Source: Pachyseris speciosa (taxonomy: Eukaryota > Cnidaria > Anthozoa > Scleractinia > Pachyseridae). Taken from it: a stretch of DNA of 64,000 nt. Both the position numbers and the translations under genes were made by a program. Where the stretch lies: positions 27,501 to 91,500 of the forward strand of contig JAEMWC010000383.1 of the NCBI GenBank assembly GCA_016490735.1. Direction: 5' to 3'. Position 1 is the stretch's first letter. Each line of letters begins with the position of its first letter. Below are positions 43,309-54,202 of this stretch, in pieces. The notes beneath the pieces were generated by a model. The model was given only the letters and a program-made list of their open reading frames with translations, made no database searches and was not told where the DNA came from.

Positions 43309-43830
43309 GGAGTGAAACACGAAAATTTGGTTTTATCAACGAAGTTGATAATGTAAATTGACCACCGTACAGGTATTCAAGTTTAATTGATTTGTCACGC
43401 GCACGCTACGTTATAAAAGTCATTGTGACGTTATCTGATCACTTTGCTCTTCTTCGCGGAACGAGAATTCACGCATTTCTTGTGAGCGGGAAAATTTCTT
43501 GCTCGTCAACATATAGTTGCTTCTTTGGCTCAATGCGCTACCAGGTCACCTTCAGGCATCGGATCTTGGGCTGAGCTGTTGACGAAAGGTAAGATTGGCT
43601 CTCGTTCTTTATTACGATGTAACAGTTTTTCCCTCGTGTGGTTGGGAATCCGAAGAATCAGAAATTATACTTTTTTCTTTCTTTCTTCATTTTACTCTGA
43701 TTACAAATCTTACACGCGTTAAAAAACTCCGTCATAAAGGTAGTAGTCGTTTGGAAATGGCTTTTCTTCTAAGCTAGCAAACGTATGTTTTGCACTTTTT
43801 TGTTCTCCCTCTTCTTCGGAAATCAACAGC
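42321..43830. other. Intergenic stretch with one repeat
   Basis: It holds a copy of the CACAAGTTTCTATGG repeat (42401-42540). A donor-like ACGAAAG|gtaaga at about 43590 follows an exon-like stretch without a credible long frame. No gene is called. Confidence 0.4.
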
Positions 43831-43839
43831 TTTCTATTT

Positions 43840-44880
43840 CCATGGTATTATTCGCGCGGACTTGGCGCTCACTTCATAATTAGCGCGCGCGGGTAATTGT
43901 TTATCAGAAAAAGTTCGGTTGCCATGGTTTTAGTGCTTGCGTTCTTTTTTTCGAAATTTTCTTTACTTTTTGAAGTGCGCGCGCTTTATAACAGAAACAA
44001 CACCTTTCTGTTGTCATGACAATGCTCGCAGATTTGGCGCTCGCTTCATAATTAGTGCGGGCGGGTAACTGTTTATCAGAAAAAGTTCGGTTGCCGTGGT
44101 TTTAGCGCTTGCGTTCTTTCTTTCGAATTTTTAATTACTTTTTGAAGTGCGCACGCTTTAACTGAAACAACAGCTTTCTGCTGCCATAGTAAATCTCGCG
44201 GATTTTACACTGGCCTCGTGATTAACGTGCGGGGGTACCTGTTTATCAGAAAAAGTTCGGTTGCCATGGTTTTAGCGCTTGCGTTCTTTTTCGAAATTTT
44301 CTTTACTTTCTGAATTGCGCGCGCTTTAACAGAAACACCACCTTTCTGTTGTCATGACAATAGAGAGATTAAGATTGAGGTTTTTCGGCATTTCCCGCGA
44401 ACCGCGAACGTCAAGAAGTCACGTGACCAGTGCCTTGCCGTCAGGTTTGCGGTTTGAGGTTCACGTTTGCACGGCTAGACCACGCTCTAGAGATAAGTGA
44501 TTTACCGCAAGGATTTTTGCACCCTAAAACATCACAATCCCACGTTTGAGAGGAAATACTACTTTTTAGAACTCTTTCGCCTATTAATTATCGAATTCTT
44601 TTTCATAAAAACGCAATTTTTAAGACAATTTCTCAGCTAAAATAGAAGTGAGCGAATGAATGGAAACAAACATGGCGGCCGGCTATTTGTTACCCGCGAA
44701 TCTTAAGTCCCGAATACGAGCAGACAGCTAACGTGAAACCGCTAACCGCAAACCGCCGTTTGCCGTTTGCGGTAAGATGGCCAAACCTCGATCTTAAGGT
44801 CTCTAATGCTCGCAGATTTGGCGTTCACTTCATGAATAGCGCGCGCGGGTACCTATTTGTTAGCAAAAGTACAAAAATGA
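43840..44880. repeat. Tandem array, period about 171 bp, interrupted by a MITE
   Basis: The word GTTTATCAGAAAAAGTTCGG starts at 43899, 44071 and 44241, and each unit has GATTTGGCGCTC, a GCGCGCGGG island and a TTCTGTTGTCATGACAAT end. The last unit is split by the element at 44362-44804. Confidence 0.85.
44362..44804. mobile_element. 443-bp MITE with 3-bp target duplication (AAT)
   Basis: The ends AGAGAGATTAAGATTGAGG and CCTCGATCTTAAGGTCTCT are imperfectly inverted and flanked by AAT on both sides. The neighbouring uninterrupted unit reads GACAATGCTCGCAG, which is the empty site. The interior has repeated AACCGC words (GCGAACCGCGAACG, CTAACCGCAAACCGCCG). A 3-bp duplication would fit PIF/Harbinger or CACTA-type elements. 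Confidence 0.88.
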
Positions 44881-45047
44881 ACGATATTACACGACGTTTC
44901 GAAGTCATCTTGACTTCATTTTCAAGTGATAAATGTAACGTTCGTTTCAATTTTAAATTAAGTTGTTGTTAATAACGTTAGCTAACGAATTAGTGCGCCC
45001 CCAATGAAATGCTCTAAACAAATATGTTCGCAAACAACAAATGAGTA

Positions 45048-45128
45048 ATCATACGAGTGATAACAAAATCGGACGACCGCGCAGCGGGATTCCGATTTGT
45101 TTATAACGAGTATGATTACAGACCGAAG
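45048..45128. repeat. Short fold-back repeat
   Basis: ATCATACGAGTGATAACAAA and TTTATAACGAGTATGAT flank AAATCGG / CCGATTT around CCGCGCAGCGG. It is of the same class as other palindromic repeats in the window. Confidence 0.6.
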
Positions 45129-46714
45129 TCTTATTACTAATTAATCATAACAATTTCAATTTCCGAGGAAAGAAGAAGAGCCAAGTTATAAAAGGGAGGT
45201 AAATTTCGCATTTTAAAAAAGACTGACAAAGAAAGCGTAAATTGTTTAATGTCGCTCCGAAACTGATTACAATCAAAATGAATGGTGATTGAAACTAAAA
45301 CTTTTAATGTAACTGGTTGAGTTAAAATACTACTTTGAATGTGATTGGCTTATTGAACTGTCCAATAACAACTTGGCACGTGAATTAGTGGAAAATAGGA
45401 GTTTTTTTTAAACCAACCACAACTGAGGAAATTGTAATTTGTATGATTATATCTTGTTACTGGTTCTTATAAATAAAGCCGGCAATATTGTGATCTCTTA
45501 AGGCGTGGGTACACCTGAACATGGGTTTAATGGGTTAACCCATTGGCACCCGTGCCGGCCAAAACCGGCCGTAAAAAACTCCCATGCTTCAAAACATTGC
45601 AACTTTCTCAATCGCACGAATATTGCCTTAACTGTTAGTTGTGAGCACGAAATAGAATGCCCTTTAAATTTGGATATCCAATAAATGCAAGAAACGTAGC
45701 GAATTTTACCAAATATGGCCTTTTGAGTTTGGACAAGAACGAAACTGGCCGTTTTTAACGTCAAAGAGAAACAACAAAAATGTCCCTTTTTGCCTTGATG
45801 TTTTTTAGGGAAATCATCGTCGAAAAACTAAAATTCAACCATCATAACGAAATTCAGTCCTTTTTCTAGCTTATAAATGACTTTTTTTGTTCATATTCTT
45901 CTCCCGAGCGTAGATACAGCCTTTTGTTCCAGTGCATTCGGGCCTTCCCGACATTTTCAACATCTTGAGCGCATTGCATGCTGGGAACTAACGAGAATTT
46001 TTGACAGCGCCCGTTCCTTCCCCCAATTCTTTCACATAGCCACTCCGACCTACCGCCAAAATTTCCTGCTCGTGGTCATCTTCAGTACATAGAAATTCCA
46101 AAATATGTGGCGGTAGGTCGAGAAATTCATCAATAGTCGAGTCCCAAAGGTACTAAGTGTTCGACCGGCCAAATTCCCATTTCGTCGAGTAACAAGCCAA
46201 ATTCAACAACAAAGTACATCACCTTGCTCGATTCTTTGAGAAAGTGGACTCTTAGCTACCGTCATGCTTAATGATGCTCATCAGGCAGCCGCTAAAGATG
46301 AAAAATGGCTGTAAATTTAGCAGAAATCGCAAGCAAACCGAACTTGGGCCATTGTCGCTTCACGGATAAAAAATAGCTACGTCAAAATGACGTTTTCAGA
46401 AACCCTGAGCCTCCAGTGGCTTAGGACAGCACCACTTTTCCCTGGTAGTTCAAATAAAGAGTCACGAATTGCTATTCATCGTTTATAGGTGGAAAATCAC
46501 TCCGAAAATGTAAAAACCTGCGGTAGTCAATGGGTTAATAACTCGTTCGCGTTTCAAGCAATCAAAATCACGATGCTCATTACACGAAGCTATATTGTGG
46601 GATATTCCGTGAATTTTTCAATGACTTTTTGTTATATTTGGCAAGAGATAATTTTTCTCAAAGGATTAGTTAAATTGAGGCAAATAGGAAATATTGAAGA
46701 TTTAATAAAGGTTT
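45129..46714. other. Intergenic stretch, no recognised gene
   Basis: The open frames here are all under 90 codons with no domain. A CCAATAACA / GTGATTGG segment near 45340 recalls the ATTGGY ends of other repeats, but no element was delimited. Confidence 0.4.
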
Positions 46715-46722
46715 AAAATTGG

Positions 46723-46853
46723 ATTTTGCGCTACTTCGTGCGCATCTGCCCCGTGTGGAATTCTCTCTCTATTGACATCCGCCTCTCCCACTCAACTTCT
46801 GCTTTCAAGTCGCAACTTAAAAATTTTCTCTTCTCTCGTCTTCACAACACTTG
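46723..46853 (+). pseudogene. 3' fragment of a non-LTR retrotransposon ORF2
   Basis: The frame reads LRYFVRICPVWNSLSIDI, then FKSQLKNFLFSRLHNT and a TGA. The pattern R-x-x-x-x-W-N-S-L-P-x-x-I ... F-K-x-x-L is the usual C-terminal end of CR1/RTE-type reverse transcriptase proteins. Nothing upstream of it in frame is recognisable, so it is a 5'-truncated copy. Confidence 0.6.
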
Positions 46854-47761
46854 ATTCGGATTATGTAAGGACTTGGCGTATAATTTGCCCTGTATGTCGT
46901 TGCTCAAACCCTTTCTCTGTCTGCTCGTGCTAATTTGTCAACCCTTTTTACTTCTTTGCTCTCCTAGCCTGTGCTACATGTATTTGTGCCAATACACGTA
47001 TACACGTTTTGATTTTCGTATATTCATTGTCACACACGTATTTCCGTTGTTTCGCTCTCTGACCACTGGAGGTGAACCCTTGTAAGGGACTTCGTGTCCC
47101 CTTGTTGTTCGTCCATGGATTTATTTCCTAAATACTTACAGATATATAAGCAGACGGACATCAAACAGTTCCCCAGCAACCTGCAGTGCCCGTGTGGGGT
47201 GTCAACTGTCTGGTAGTGTTTTAAAACAGTTTTACTCCATTTCAACCCCGGCCCTTCTTAAAACTCCTTAAAATTCCACTCCAATTCACGTGTACCCCCA
47301 CCTTAATGACACTGTTGAATTTCCCTCTCGGCTTATTTTTCCTGAACAAGAGAGCTGTGGGTAGCGTGTGGGTAACCTACCTCCCTACCTTTTTTTTTTT
47401 TTTTCAAACTGAAGACTTTTGTTTTCAAGGTAGTGATTGGCGGTTTTTGAAACAAGTTTTGTTTTCTTGTTGTTATTTTTCGTTTGAATGTGTTTTTGTG
47501 CGTTGTGTGAATTGGACAACATTGATGGACCTGAATTGAGATTCCCACTAACCCTGGGTTAGCGTAAACCTATTTTGAGGAACCATTACAGTTTTGCAAT
47601 GAGTTTACTTTGTAAGCTGCTTTAGGACCCTTTAGGGTGTTTGAGTTGTAGGAAAGCAAATCGAATGTCAATGTGTCATGTTAGATGACTCGTAGAAGAC
47701 AAAAGCAGCCTTTACGGCCCGTTTGAAGGTAGTAGTGGCGCAGCAATATGAAAAGCATACT

Positions 47762-48158
47762 CCCCCCCGGGGGAGGGTACTCCCTATAATGGCCTATACG
47801 GCCGAAAGGGGTATCTTTTTCACCCTTGAGGTATATGAAAGGGTAGGGATTTCACGAGTCGAAGTATATGAAAGGGTAGGGAAATCTGTCATTGAGCTAT
47901 TTAAAAGGGCCTTCCATTAAAATATTTCGAACACACACACCTTATGACTGTACTGTTATAATTTATTGAACGCTACACGAAAATGACAAGAAGATTTCCT
48001 GTTTCAGGTATACGATAGGGGTACCATTTGTCAATGGAAGGTATACGAAAGGGGTACCTTTTTTTTTTTTTTCAAAAAAGGGATATAAAAGGGTAAAGGG
48101 TCGGACCTCGGGTCCGAGCCTCCCCGTATTAAATTTTTTTTAGTACCCTTCCCGGGGC
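47762..48158. mobile_element. MITE, CCCCGGGGGAGGGTACT ends
   Basis: The ends CCCCCGGGGGAGGGTACT and AGTACCCTTCCCGGGG are inverted. The interior repeats TATATGAAAGGGTAGGG and TATACGAAAGGGGTACC. No protein is seen. Confidence 0.65.
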
Positions 48159-48830
48159 ATACTCTTGCAAGTAGATTTATGTCCAGAACCCCTCAGTGAG
48201 TGATAGGCTCTCGGCGGTGATGTTAGGTTGCATGATTGAACTCATTACTTGTATTTGTCAAGAACTTATGACGAAACTTTAACAACAAAAGTTTAAATCG
48301 TTTCTTTTGACTTGACTGCACGTCGATTAAACTACTTTACACAACTGGCCTCAGAATTCGAGATTTTTCTTTGAGTTGAACTTTGGCCGACTATTTTCGG
48401 ACATCTTCGGCTGGCTTTGGGAGACCTTCGGACGTCTTTCAGTGGTATATTCTAGTCTAGGTCGAACCGTTTTCTCTGCTTGCACCAACTTATATGGCAT
48501 GCAGCAGAATTTGTGGTTTTGTTGAAACAAGACGCTCTATGTGCGTTAACTCGGGATACTTTTGTGCTGCAGAAGCCGGACGCACGCTTTCTGAATCTCG
48601 AAACTATCCGGCTAGTGGTTTGCTTTTGGGTTCACATAAGGCCTTTTTGTTCACGTACCGGTATAAGCAAAGGATCGGCTCGTGACGCGGTGATGATCGG
48701 ACGTGAGTAACCGAGCTCCGCTGCATCACCTGCCCAGAAAGTAAATCTAGTGAAGCAATTCCGCGGTCTCTGTTCTTTTCGAATCATCTTCGGTTTTAGT
48801 CAAAAAGGTATCCTCTAATGGTAAGAAAGA

Positions 48831-49790
48831 ATGAAACGGAGCGCGGCTAGCGGCAGTGGTGTCTCGCCCGACGGTAAACTAGCACGTGGTGACTCAAACA
48901 TGGCGGATTCCTCGCTCGACCAAGATACTTTTGAAGACATCCAAGAGGAATCAGAAACGCTAGCAACTGAGCCCAACCTTAAGGATATACACAATATCCT
49001 TAAAAGTATTCAAGGCGCGATTAGTGTCATGCAAGACACTATCGCGACGCTGGTGAAAGAAAATTACAAGCTCACTGGTGATGTAGCAGACCTTCGACAT
49101 ATTATCGCAAAGAACAACGGCGAAGTCGAAAAGCTCAGGAGTGATTTCACAAAACAAAACCAGTATGTTGCCTCCTTGGAACTGGAACTTGAGAGGGCGA
49201 AAAAAGCTGCTAAACAACAAAGAAGCGACATTCAAGAACTTCAAGAGAGCCTTGACGAGCTTGAGCAATATTCCCGTAAAAACTCTGTTGAAATTCACGG
49301 CATTCCAGAGGATATAGGAATTTCAACAGACGAAGTCGTCTGTAAGGTTGCGGCTGCAGTCGGTTTTCAGATTGCACCGGATAATATCGAGATCTCTCAT
49401 CGACTTTATAGGAAGAAAGGCGCAAAACCGATCATTGCAAAGTTTCTAAATCACAAAGACAAGGCAAAGTTATATAAAGCAAGAGTTCAACTTAGGAATG
49501 TGACTCTGTCTACCCTCTTCCCGAGCTACTCGGCAACCGGTCTAGCTGGGCAGCGAATTTTTATCAACGAGAATTTAACGAGATACCGCAGTGACATGAT
49601 GAAACTCGCCATTGAGAAACGCAAGGACGGGAAAATCCTAAGCACTTGGTCACTGGATGGAAGGATCTTTATTAAAACTTCCCCAGCGGACGACCAAGGC
49701 AGATGTTTTCGATTGAGGAAATCAAGGAACTCTGATGTTTATTTTTGTTTTGTTTTCCGATCATCGTGTTATTGTCTGACTTCTTTATAA
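48831..49790 (+). CDS. LINE ORF1 protein (coiled coil plus RRM-like domain)
   Basis: The frame encodes 319 residues. A Ser/Gly-rich start is followed by a long heptad-pattern coiled coil (about residues 45-150, with LEQYSRKN at its end), then NSVEIHGIPEDIG and SHRLYRKKGAKPIIAKF, which match the RNA-binding domain of L1 ORF1 proteins (Transposase_22). ORF1 proteins trimerise and coat the LINE RNA. ATG 48831 is the first in the frame; the start GCGGCTAGCGG context is not decisive. Confidence 0.8.
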   Translation: MKRSAASGSGVSPDGKLARGDSNMADSSLDQDTFEDIQEESETLATEPNLKDIHNILKSIQGAISVMQDTIATLVKENYKLTGDVADLRHIIAKNNGEVEKLRSDFTKQNQYVASLELELERAKKAAKQQRSDIQELQESLDELEQYSRKNSVEIHGIPEDIGISTDEVVCKVAAAVGFQIAPDNIEISHRLYRKKGAKPIIAKFLNHKDKAKLYKARVQLRNVTLSTLFPSYSATGLAGQRIFINENLTRYRSDMMKLAIEKRKDGKILSTWSLDGRIFIKTSPADDQGRCFRLRKSRNSDVYFCFVFRSSCYCLTSL

Positions 49791-50288
49791 TCCTTGGAGA
49801 AACGTAAGTTGATAGCATAATTGCAAAGCTTTCGCAAGGAGTAGCGGGGGCAGGTGGTGCATACATGAGTAGTTTTATGTGTAGTTACTTTATGCTGATT
49901 CCGTTGTACTGCAAAATGTTTGGCCTTTGTGTGTTTTTTCCTTGTCTTACCTTGATACGAGATCTTTTTTTGCTACACGCAAATTCAATTTCGCTGTCTT
50001 TTGTGAGCGGAGACAAAGCTCAAAGAGGTGCAAACTTTAGCACACACGCAATTGCGAGTTGTTTAATAGTACTACCGGTATTAAGATTTACAGTACTGTT
50101 TTTTTTTCATATTAATAAGCACACCCATCTAGCCGGAAAAAAAAAACAACCTCGACTTGCAGGGAAGACGTTGCAGCCAGCAGCTCTAAAATATTACACG
50201 GTCTATTTATTTATTTATTTATTTATTTATTTCAAAGAAAAGAAAACACCCATTCGCTTTACATCTAATTCAGTCACAAACTAAAGAC
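49791..50288 (+). other. LINE inter-ORF spacer with TTTA array
   Basis: The spacer between ORF1 and ORF2 contains a (TTTA)7-8 run at about 50203-50232. A 139-codon frame across it (49865-50284) has no domain. Confidence 0.6.
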
Positions 50289-53200
50289 ATGACTACTCCT
50301 TTTACAGCCTCTTTTTGTTCTTTGAATGTCAGAGGGCTAAATCAAACACGTAAGCGAAGACAGCTTTTCAGATGGCTGCACAATAACAAATTCGATATTG
50401 TATTCTTGCAGGAAACTTATTCAACTGAAAGCGTAGAAAACATATGGATATCTGAATGGGGTGGGAAAATTTATTTCTGTCATGGTACAAGCCATTCGAG
50501 AGGTGTAATGATTCTTTTCAATCCCAGATTAGCTGCTCTGGTCAACAGCATTGAAGCAGATAAAAACGGAAGATATTTACTTCTTCAAACAACTATTTCT
50601 GATACCACCTTCCAATTGTGTAACATCTACAGTCCCAACAATAACTCCGACCAGAAAACTTTTTTCTCGAGCATTCTAGACGTCCTAAGAAAACGCTCGG
50701 AGATTAACATTATAATCGGCGGAGATTTCAATTGCGCTCTAACACCACGGGACAAACTGGGAGGGGCTGCAGTGGAAAGGAAAAACAATGTAATTAGCGA
50801 GATTACCAAATTGTGCGACTTGTTAAAACTTCAAGATGTTTGGAGATGTCAGCACCCTAATGAATCACAATTTACATGGCGCGACAAGGCCTTTAAAGTA
50901 CAATGTAGATTGGATTATTGGTTGGTTTATAAAGAATTGTCACGCATCGTGATTAATACCGAAATGAAAAGCTCCACATTAACACATCATTCTGCAATAA
51001 CATTGACACTTCAGTCTAAGGGTTACGCTCAAAGAGGACCCGGATTTTGGAAATTTAATAATTCTCTCCTGGATGATTATGTCTTCGTTGAACAACTTTA
51101 CAATATGATACCTGCGTACAAAAATAAATACAACTATCTCACTGACAAAGGTCTTTACTGGGACATGATAAAAATGGAAATGAGAGGTTTCTGCGTGCAG
51201 TACTCAAAAAGGAAAAATAGAGAACACAGGAACATAGAGAAAGATCTTTCCGATCAAATTGATGCTTTAATGAAAGCTCTTGCTACAAATAGGTCAAAAG
51301 AGAACATCACAAAATTATATAGGCTCAGATCGGAGCTTAATAAGATCATTGAGCACAGAACTAACGGTGCTATTATTAGAAGCAGAACAAGGTGGCATGA
51401 GCAAGGTGAAAAAAATACTAAATATTTTTTGAATTTAGAAAAACGACAAAACGCCAAAACATATATTTCGAAACTTAAAACCCAAGATGGCCTTGAAATA
51501 ACGAATGCTGATGAAATTTTAAAATGTCAAAAGTTGTTTTATAAAAACCTTTATACGGCTGTACCTCGTGAAAACCTTAATGATAAAATGTTCTTTGAAA
51601 ACCCAAACCTTCCTAAATTGAACGAAGTCGAACTGGAAGAATTAGAAAGGCCACTGACGAAGGAAGAGTGTTTTGAAACCCTAAAATCGAGCTCCAAAGG
51701 TAAATGTCCAGGAAGTGATGGATTTACAGTAGAATTTTATCTACATTTCTGGCCCATACTAGGGGAGGAAAGGGTTCAAAGCTTCAATCAAGCCTTGATA
51801 TATGGTCATCTCAATATAACCCAGAGACAAGGAATAATCAAAGTTGTACCCAAGAAACGAAAAAATAGGCTTTACTTAGAAAACTGGAGACCAATATCCC
51901 TTCTTAATATCGACTACAAAATAGCAACGAAGACTATAGCAGGTAGAATTTCTAAAGTTCTTCCCAAACTAATACACGAAGACCAAACCGGATATGTTAA
52001 AGACCGTTACATTGGCCAAAACATAAGGCTAGTTAAAGACATAATGAAATTAACATCTTTACACAACATTCCCGGTATGGCCATTTTCATCGATTTCAAA
52101 AAAGCGTTTGATTCTGTAGATTGGAATTTCCTTGCTAAAGTTCTGGAAGCCTTCAACTTTGGTCCTCAAATCCAAAAGTGGATTAAGGTGTTCTATACCG
52201 ACACTAGCAGCTGTGTTATTAACAATGGGCACGCTTCGGAGTTTTTTAACCTGCAAAGAGGAGTTAGACAAGGCTGCCCTCTATCTGGTATTCTCTTTGT
52301 TCTTTGTGCGGAAATTTTAGCTCAGGCAATCAGAAATAGTAATAATATTAAGGGAATACAAATCTATAACAAGGAATATAAAATATCACAATACGCGGAT
52401 GATACTACTGCCTTCGTGTCCGATTATCTTCAGCGGAAAACCTTTTTGAAATATTGCGCATTTTCCGAGACGTTTCAGGTTTAGAATTAAATAAGTCCAA
52501 AACTGAAGGAATGTGGCTAGGGTCGTGTAGATACAACACTTCGACACCTTTTGATATAGCCTGGCCTTCGGAACCTATATATGCACTAGGAATCTATTTC
52601 ACTTATAATGAACACATTTCCTTCCAAAAAAACTTTGAGGAAAAATTAATCTCAATGAAGAAACTTTTAAATCTTTGGCGGACAAGAAATCTCACACTGT
52701 ATGGTCGAATAACCATTCTTAAAAGCCTCGCTCTCTCCAAGCTAGTCTACAATACATCTGTACTCACCTTCCCTTTAGAATTTGCAGCTTTGGTTAAAAC
52801 GGCTATCTCTGAGTTTGTTTGGAATACCAAACCTAAAATCAAACACACCACAATGATTGGTCCGAAAATTAAAGGTGGCCTAGACCTGCCAGATTTCGAA
52901 ATAATGAACAACGCCCTTAAGGTCACTTGATAAAAAGACTACACGAAAGTAGCGGTAATGCAAGTTGGAGCCACATACCTCTTTCGCTTTTAAAAGAGGT
53001 AGGAGGTTCGTTTTTATTCGAATGCAACTATGATCTAGAATGTCTTAAAGTGTCTATCCCCATTAAATTTTACAAAGACATCTTGTATACCTGGCAAACG
53101 ATAAACCAACATATTCCAGAAAACAAAGAACAAATACTAAACGAAATCCTGTGGAATAATCGCTTTATTAAAGTTGAAAAGTTCTCTGTCTATTACCAAT

Positions 53201-53979
53201 GTTGGCATAAAGCAGGAGTGATCAGGGTCAAAGATATTTTTTGTGAAAACAACTTCTTAACTTTCAATGACTTTTGCCGCAAGTTCACCATCAAAACCAA
53301 TTTCCTCACATATTACGGATTATGCAATTCAATTCCCCAAAAATGGATTCGCTTGTTAAAAAAATCTAACGCAAGCACACCTACGAATTTAGAAAACGTG
53401 GGGAAAATACCTTTAAGCAAGCTTTCCTGCAAATCAGCTTCTCGAATTCTTATCACTCAGAAATTTGAGCCTCCTACAGCTGAGAGAAGGATGTTGCAAG
53501 CGAACCTAGACAAGCAAGCAATCAGCACTATTTATAATATTCCCTTCAAAGTGACCAAGGATACAAGACTCGCCATTTTTCAATTTAAAATTGTGCACCA
53601 CATCTTGCCAACTAATGCCACTCTTTTCAGAGATAAAATTATACAACATGATAAATGTCATCTCTGTGACCAAAAGCAAACCCTGAACCATCTTTTTGTT
53701 GCTTGCTCGGATGTGCAGACCTTCTGGCAAAGCTTTTCTCGCTGGTGGAATGTTAAGAATGACGATTCTATCACCTTAAACGATGAAACCATAATCTACG
53801 GCTTTACAAACGATTTTAGACAACAACTCGGCTTAAACCTATGCTTAATAATTGCCAAGTATTACATTTATTGTGCTTCAAGGAATGAAGAAAATTACTT
53901 CTTCGAAGCCTTCCTTGCTTACCTTAAAAGCAAATTATTTGTAGAGAAGAGTAAATGCAAATCGCAAATTAATTTATAA
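50289..53979 (+). pseudogene. LINE ORF2: APE endonuclease and reverse transcriptase, two frameshifts
   Basis: Endonuclease motifs: SLNVRGL, FLQETY, NIYSPN, GGDFNCAL and LTHHSAI. Reverse transcriptase: PGSDGF, NWRPISLLN, DFKKAFDSVDW, RQGCPLSG and YADDT (about 52393). A C-terminal zinc site fits C-x2-C-x7-H-x4-C near 53655-53706. The first frame (50289-52484) shifts near 52440-52455 to the second (to 52929), which shifts again at 52928-52929, where one base seems lost, to the third (to 53979). The protein nicks DNA and primes cDNA on the target; this copy cannot. Confidence 0.88.
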
Positions 53980-54202
53980 ATACAACTTTTTCACAGTACC
54001 GAACGACACGTACACGTGTGTGTGTTTCTGTTTCCGTTTTTCTTCCCTCTGTTTTGGTCTCAGGTATTGCTGTATCGTTATTTTTATTTGCGTATTGTAA
54101 ATAGCTGTTAATATCTGTCAATTAATAAGTTATGTATGTACGTATTGTAATAAGGCATGATATTCAAATAAAAAAGTTATTAAAAAAAAAAAAAAAAAAA
54201 AA

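Larger units (their letters stand above)
48480..54202 (+). mobile_element. Near full-length L1/Tx1-like LINE
   Basis: It has an ORF1, a 0.5-kb spacer, an ORF2 with endonuclease and reverse transcriptase, a 200-bp 3' UTR and a 21-base A tail (54182-54202) just after AATAAAAAAG. The 5' boundary is not sharp; it must lie between the MITE ending at 48158 and ORF1 at 48831. I could not identify target-site duplications. ORF2 is dead by two frameshifts, while ORF1 is intact. Confidence 0.85.

Noticed and set aside
43392..43590. First exon of an unknown plus-strand gene ending at ACGAAAG|gtaaga
   Set aside because: The donor is fair but no frame is convincing and no downstream exon was found before the LINE.
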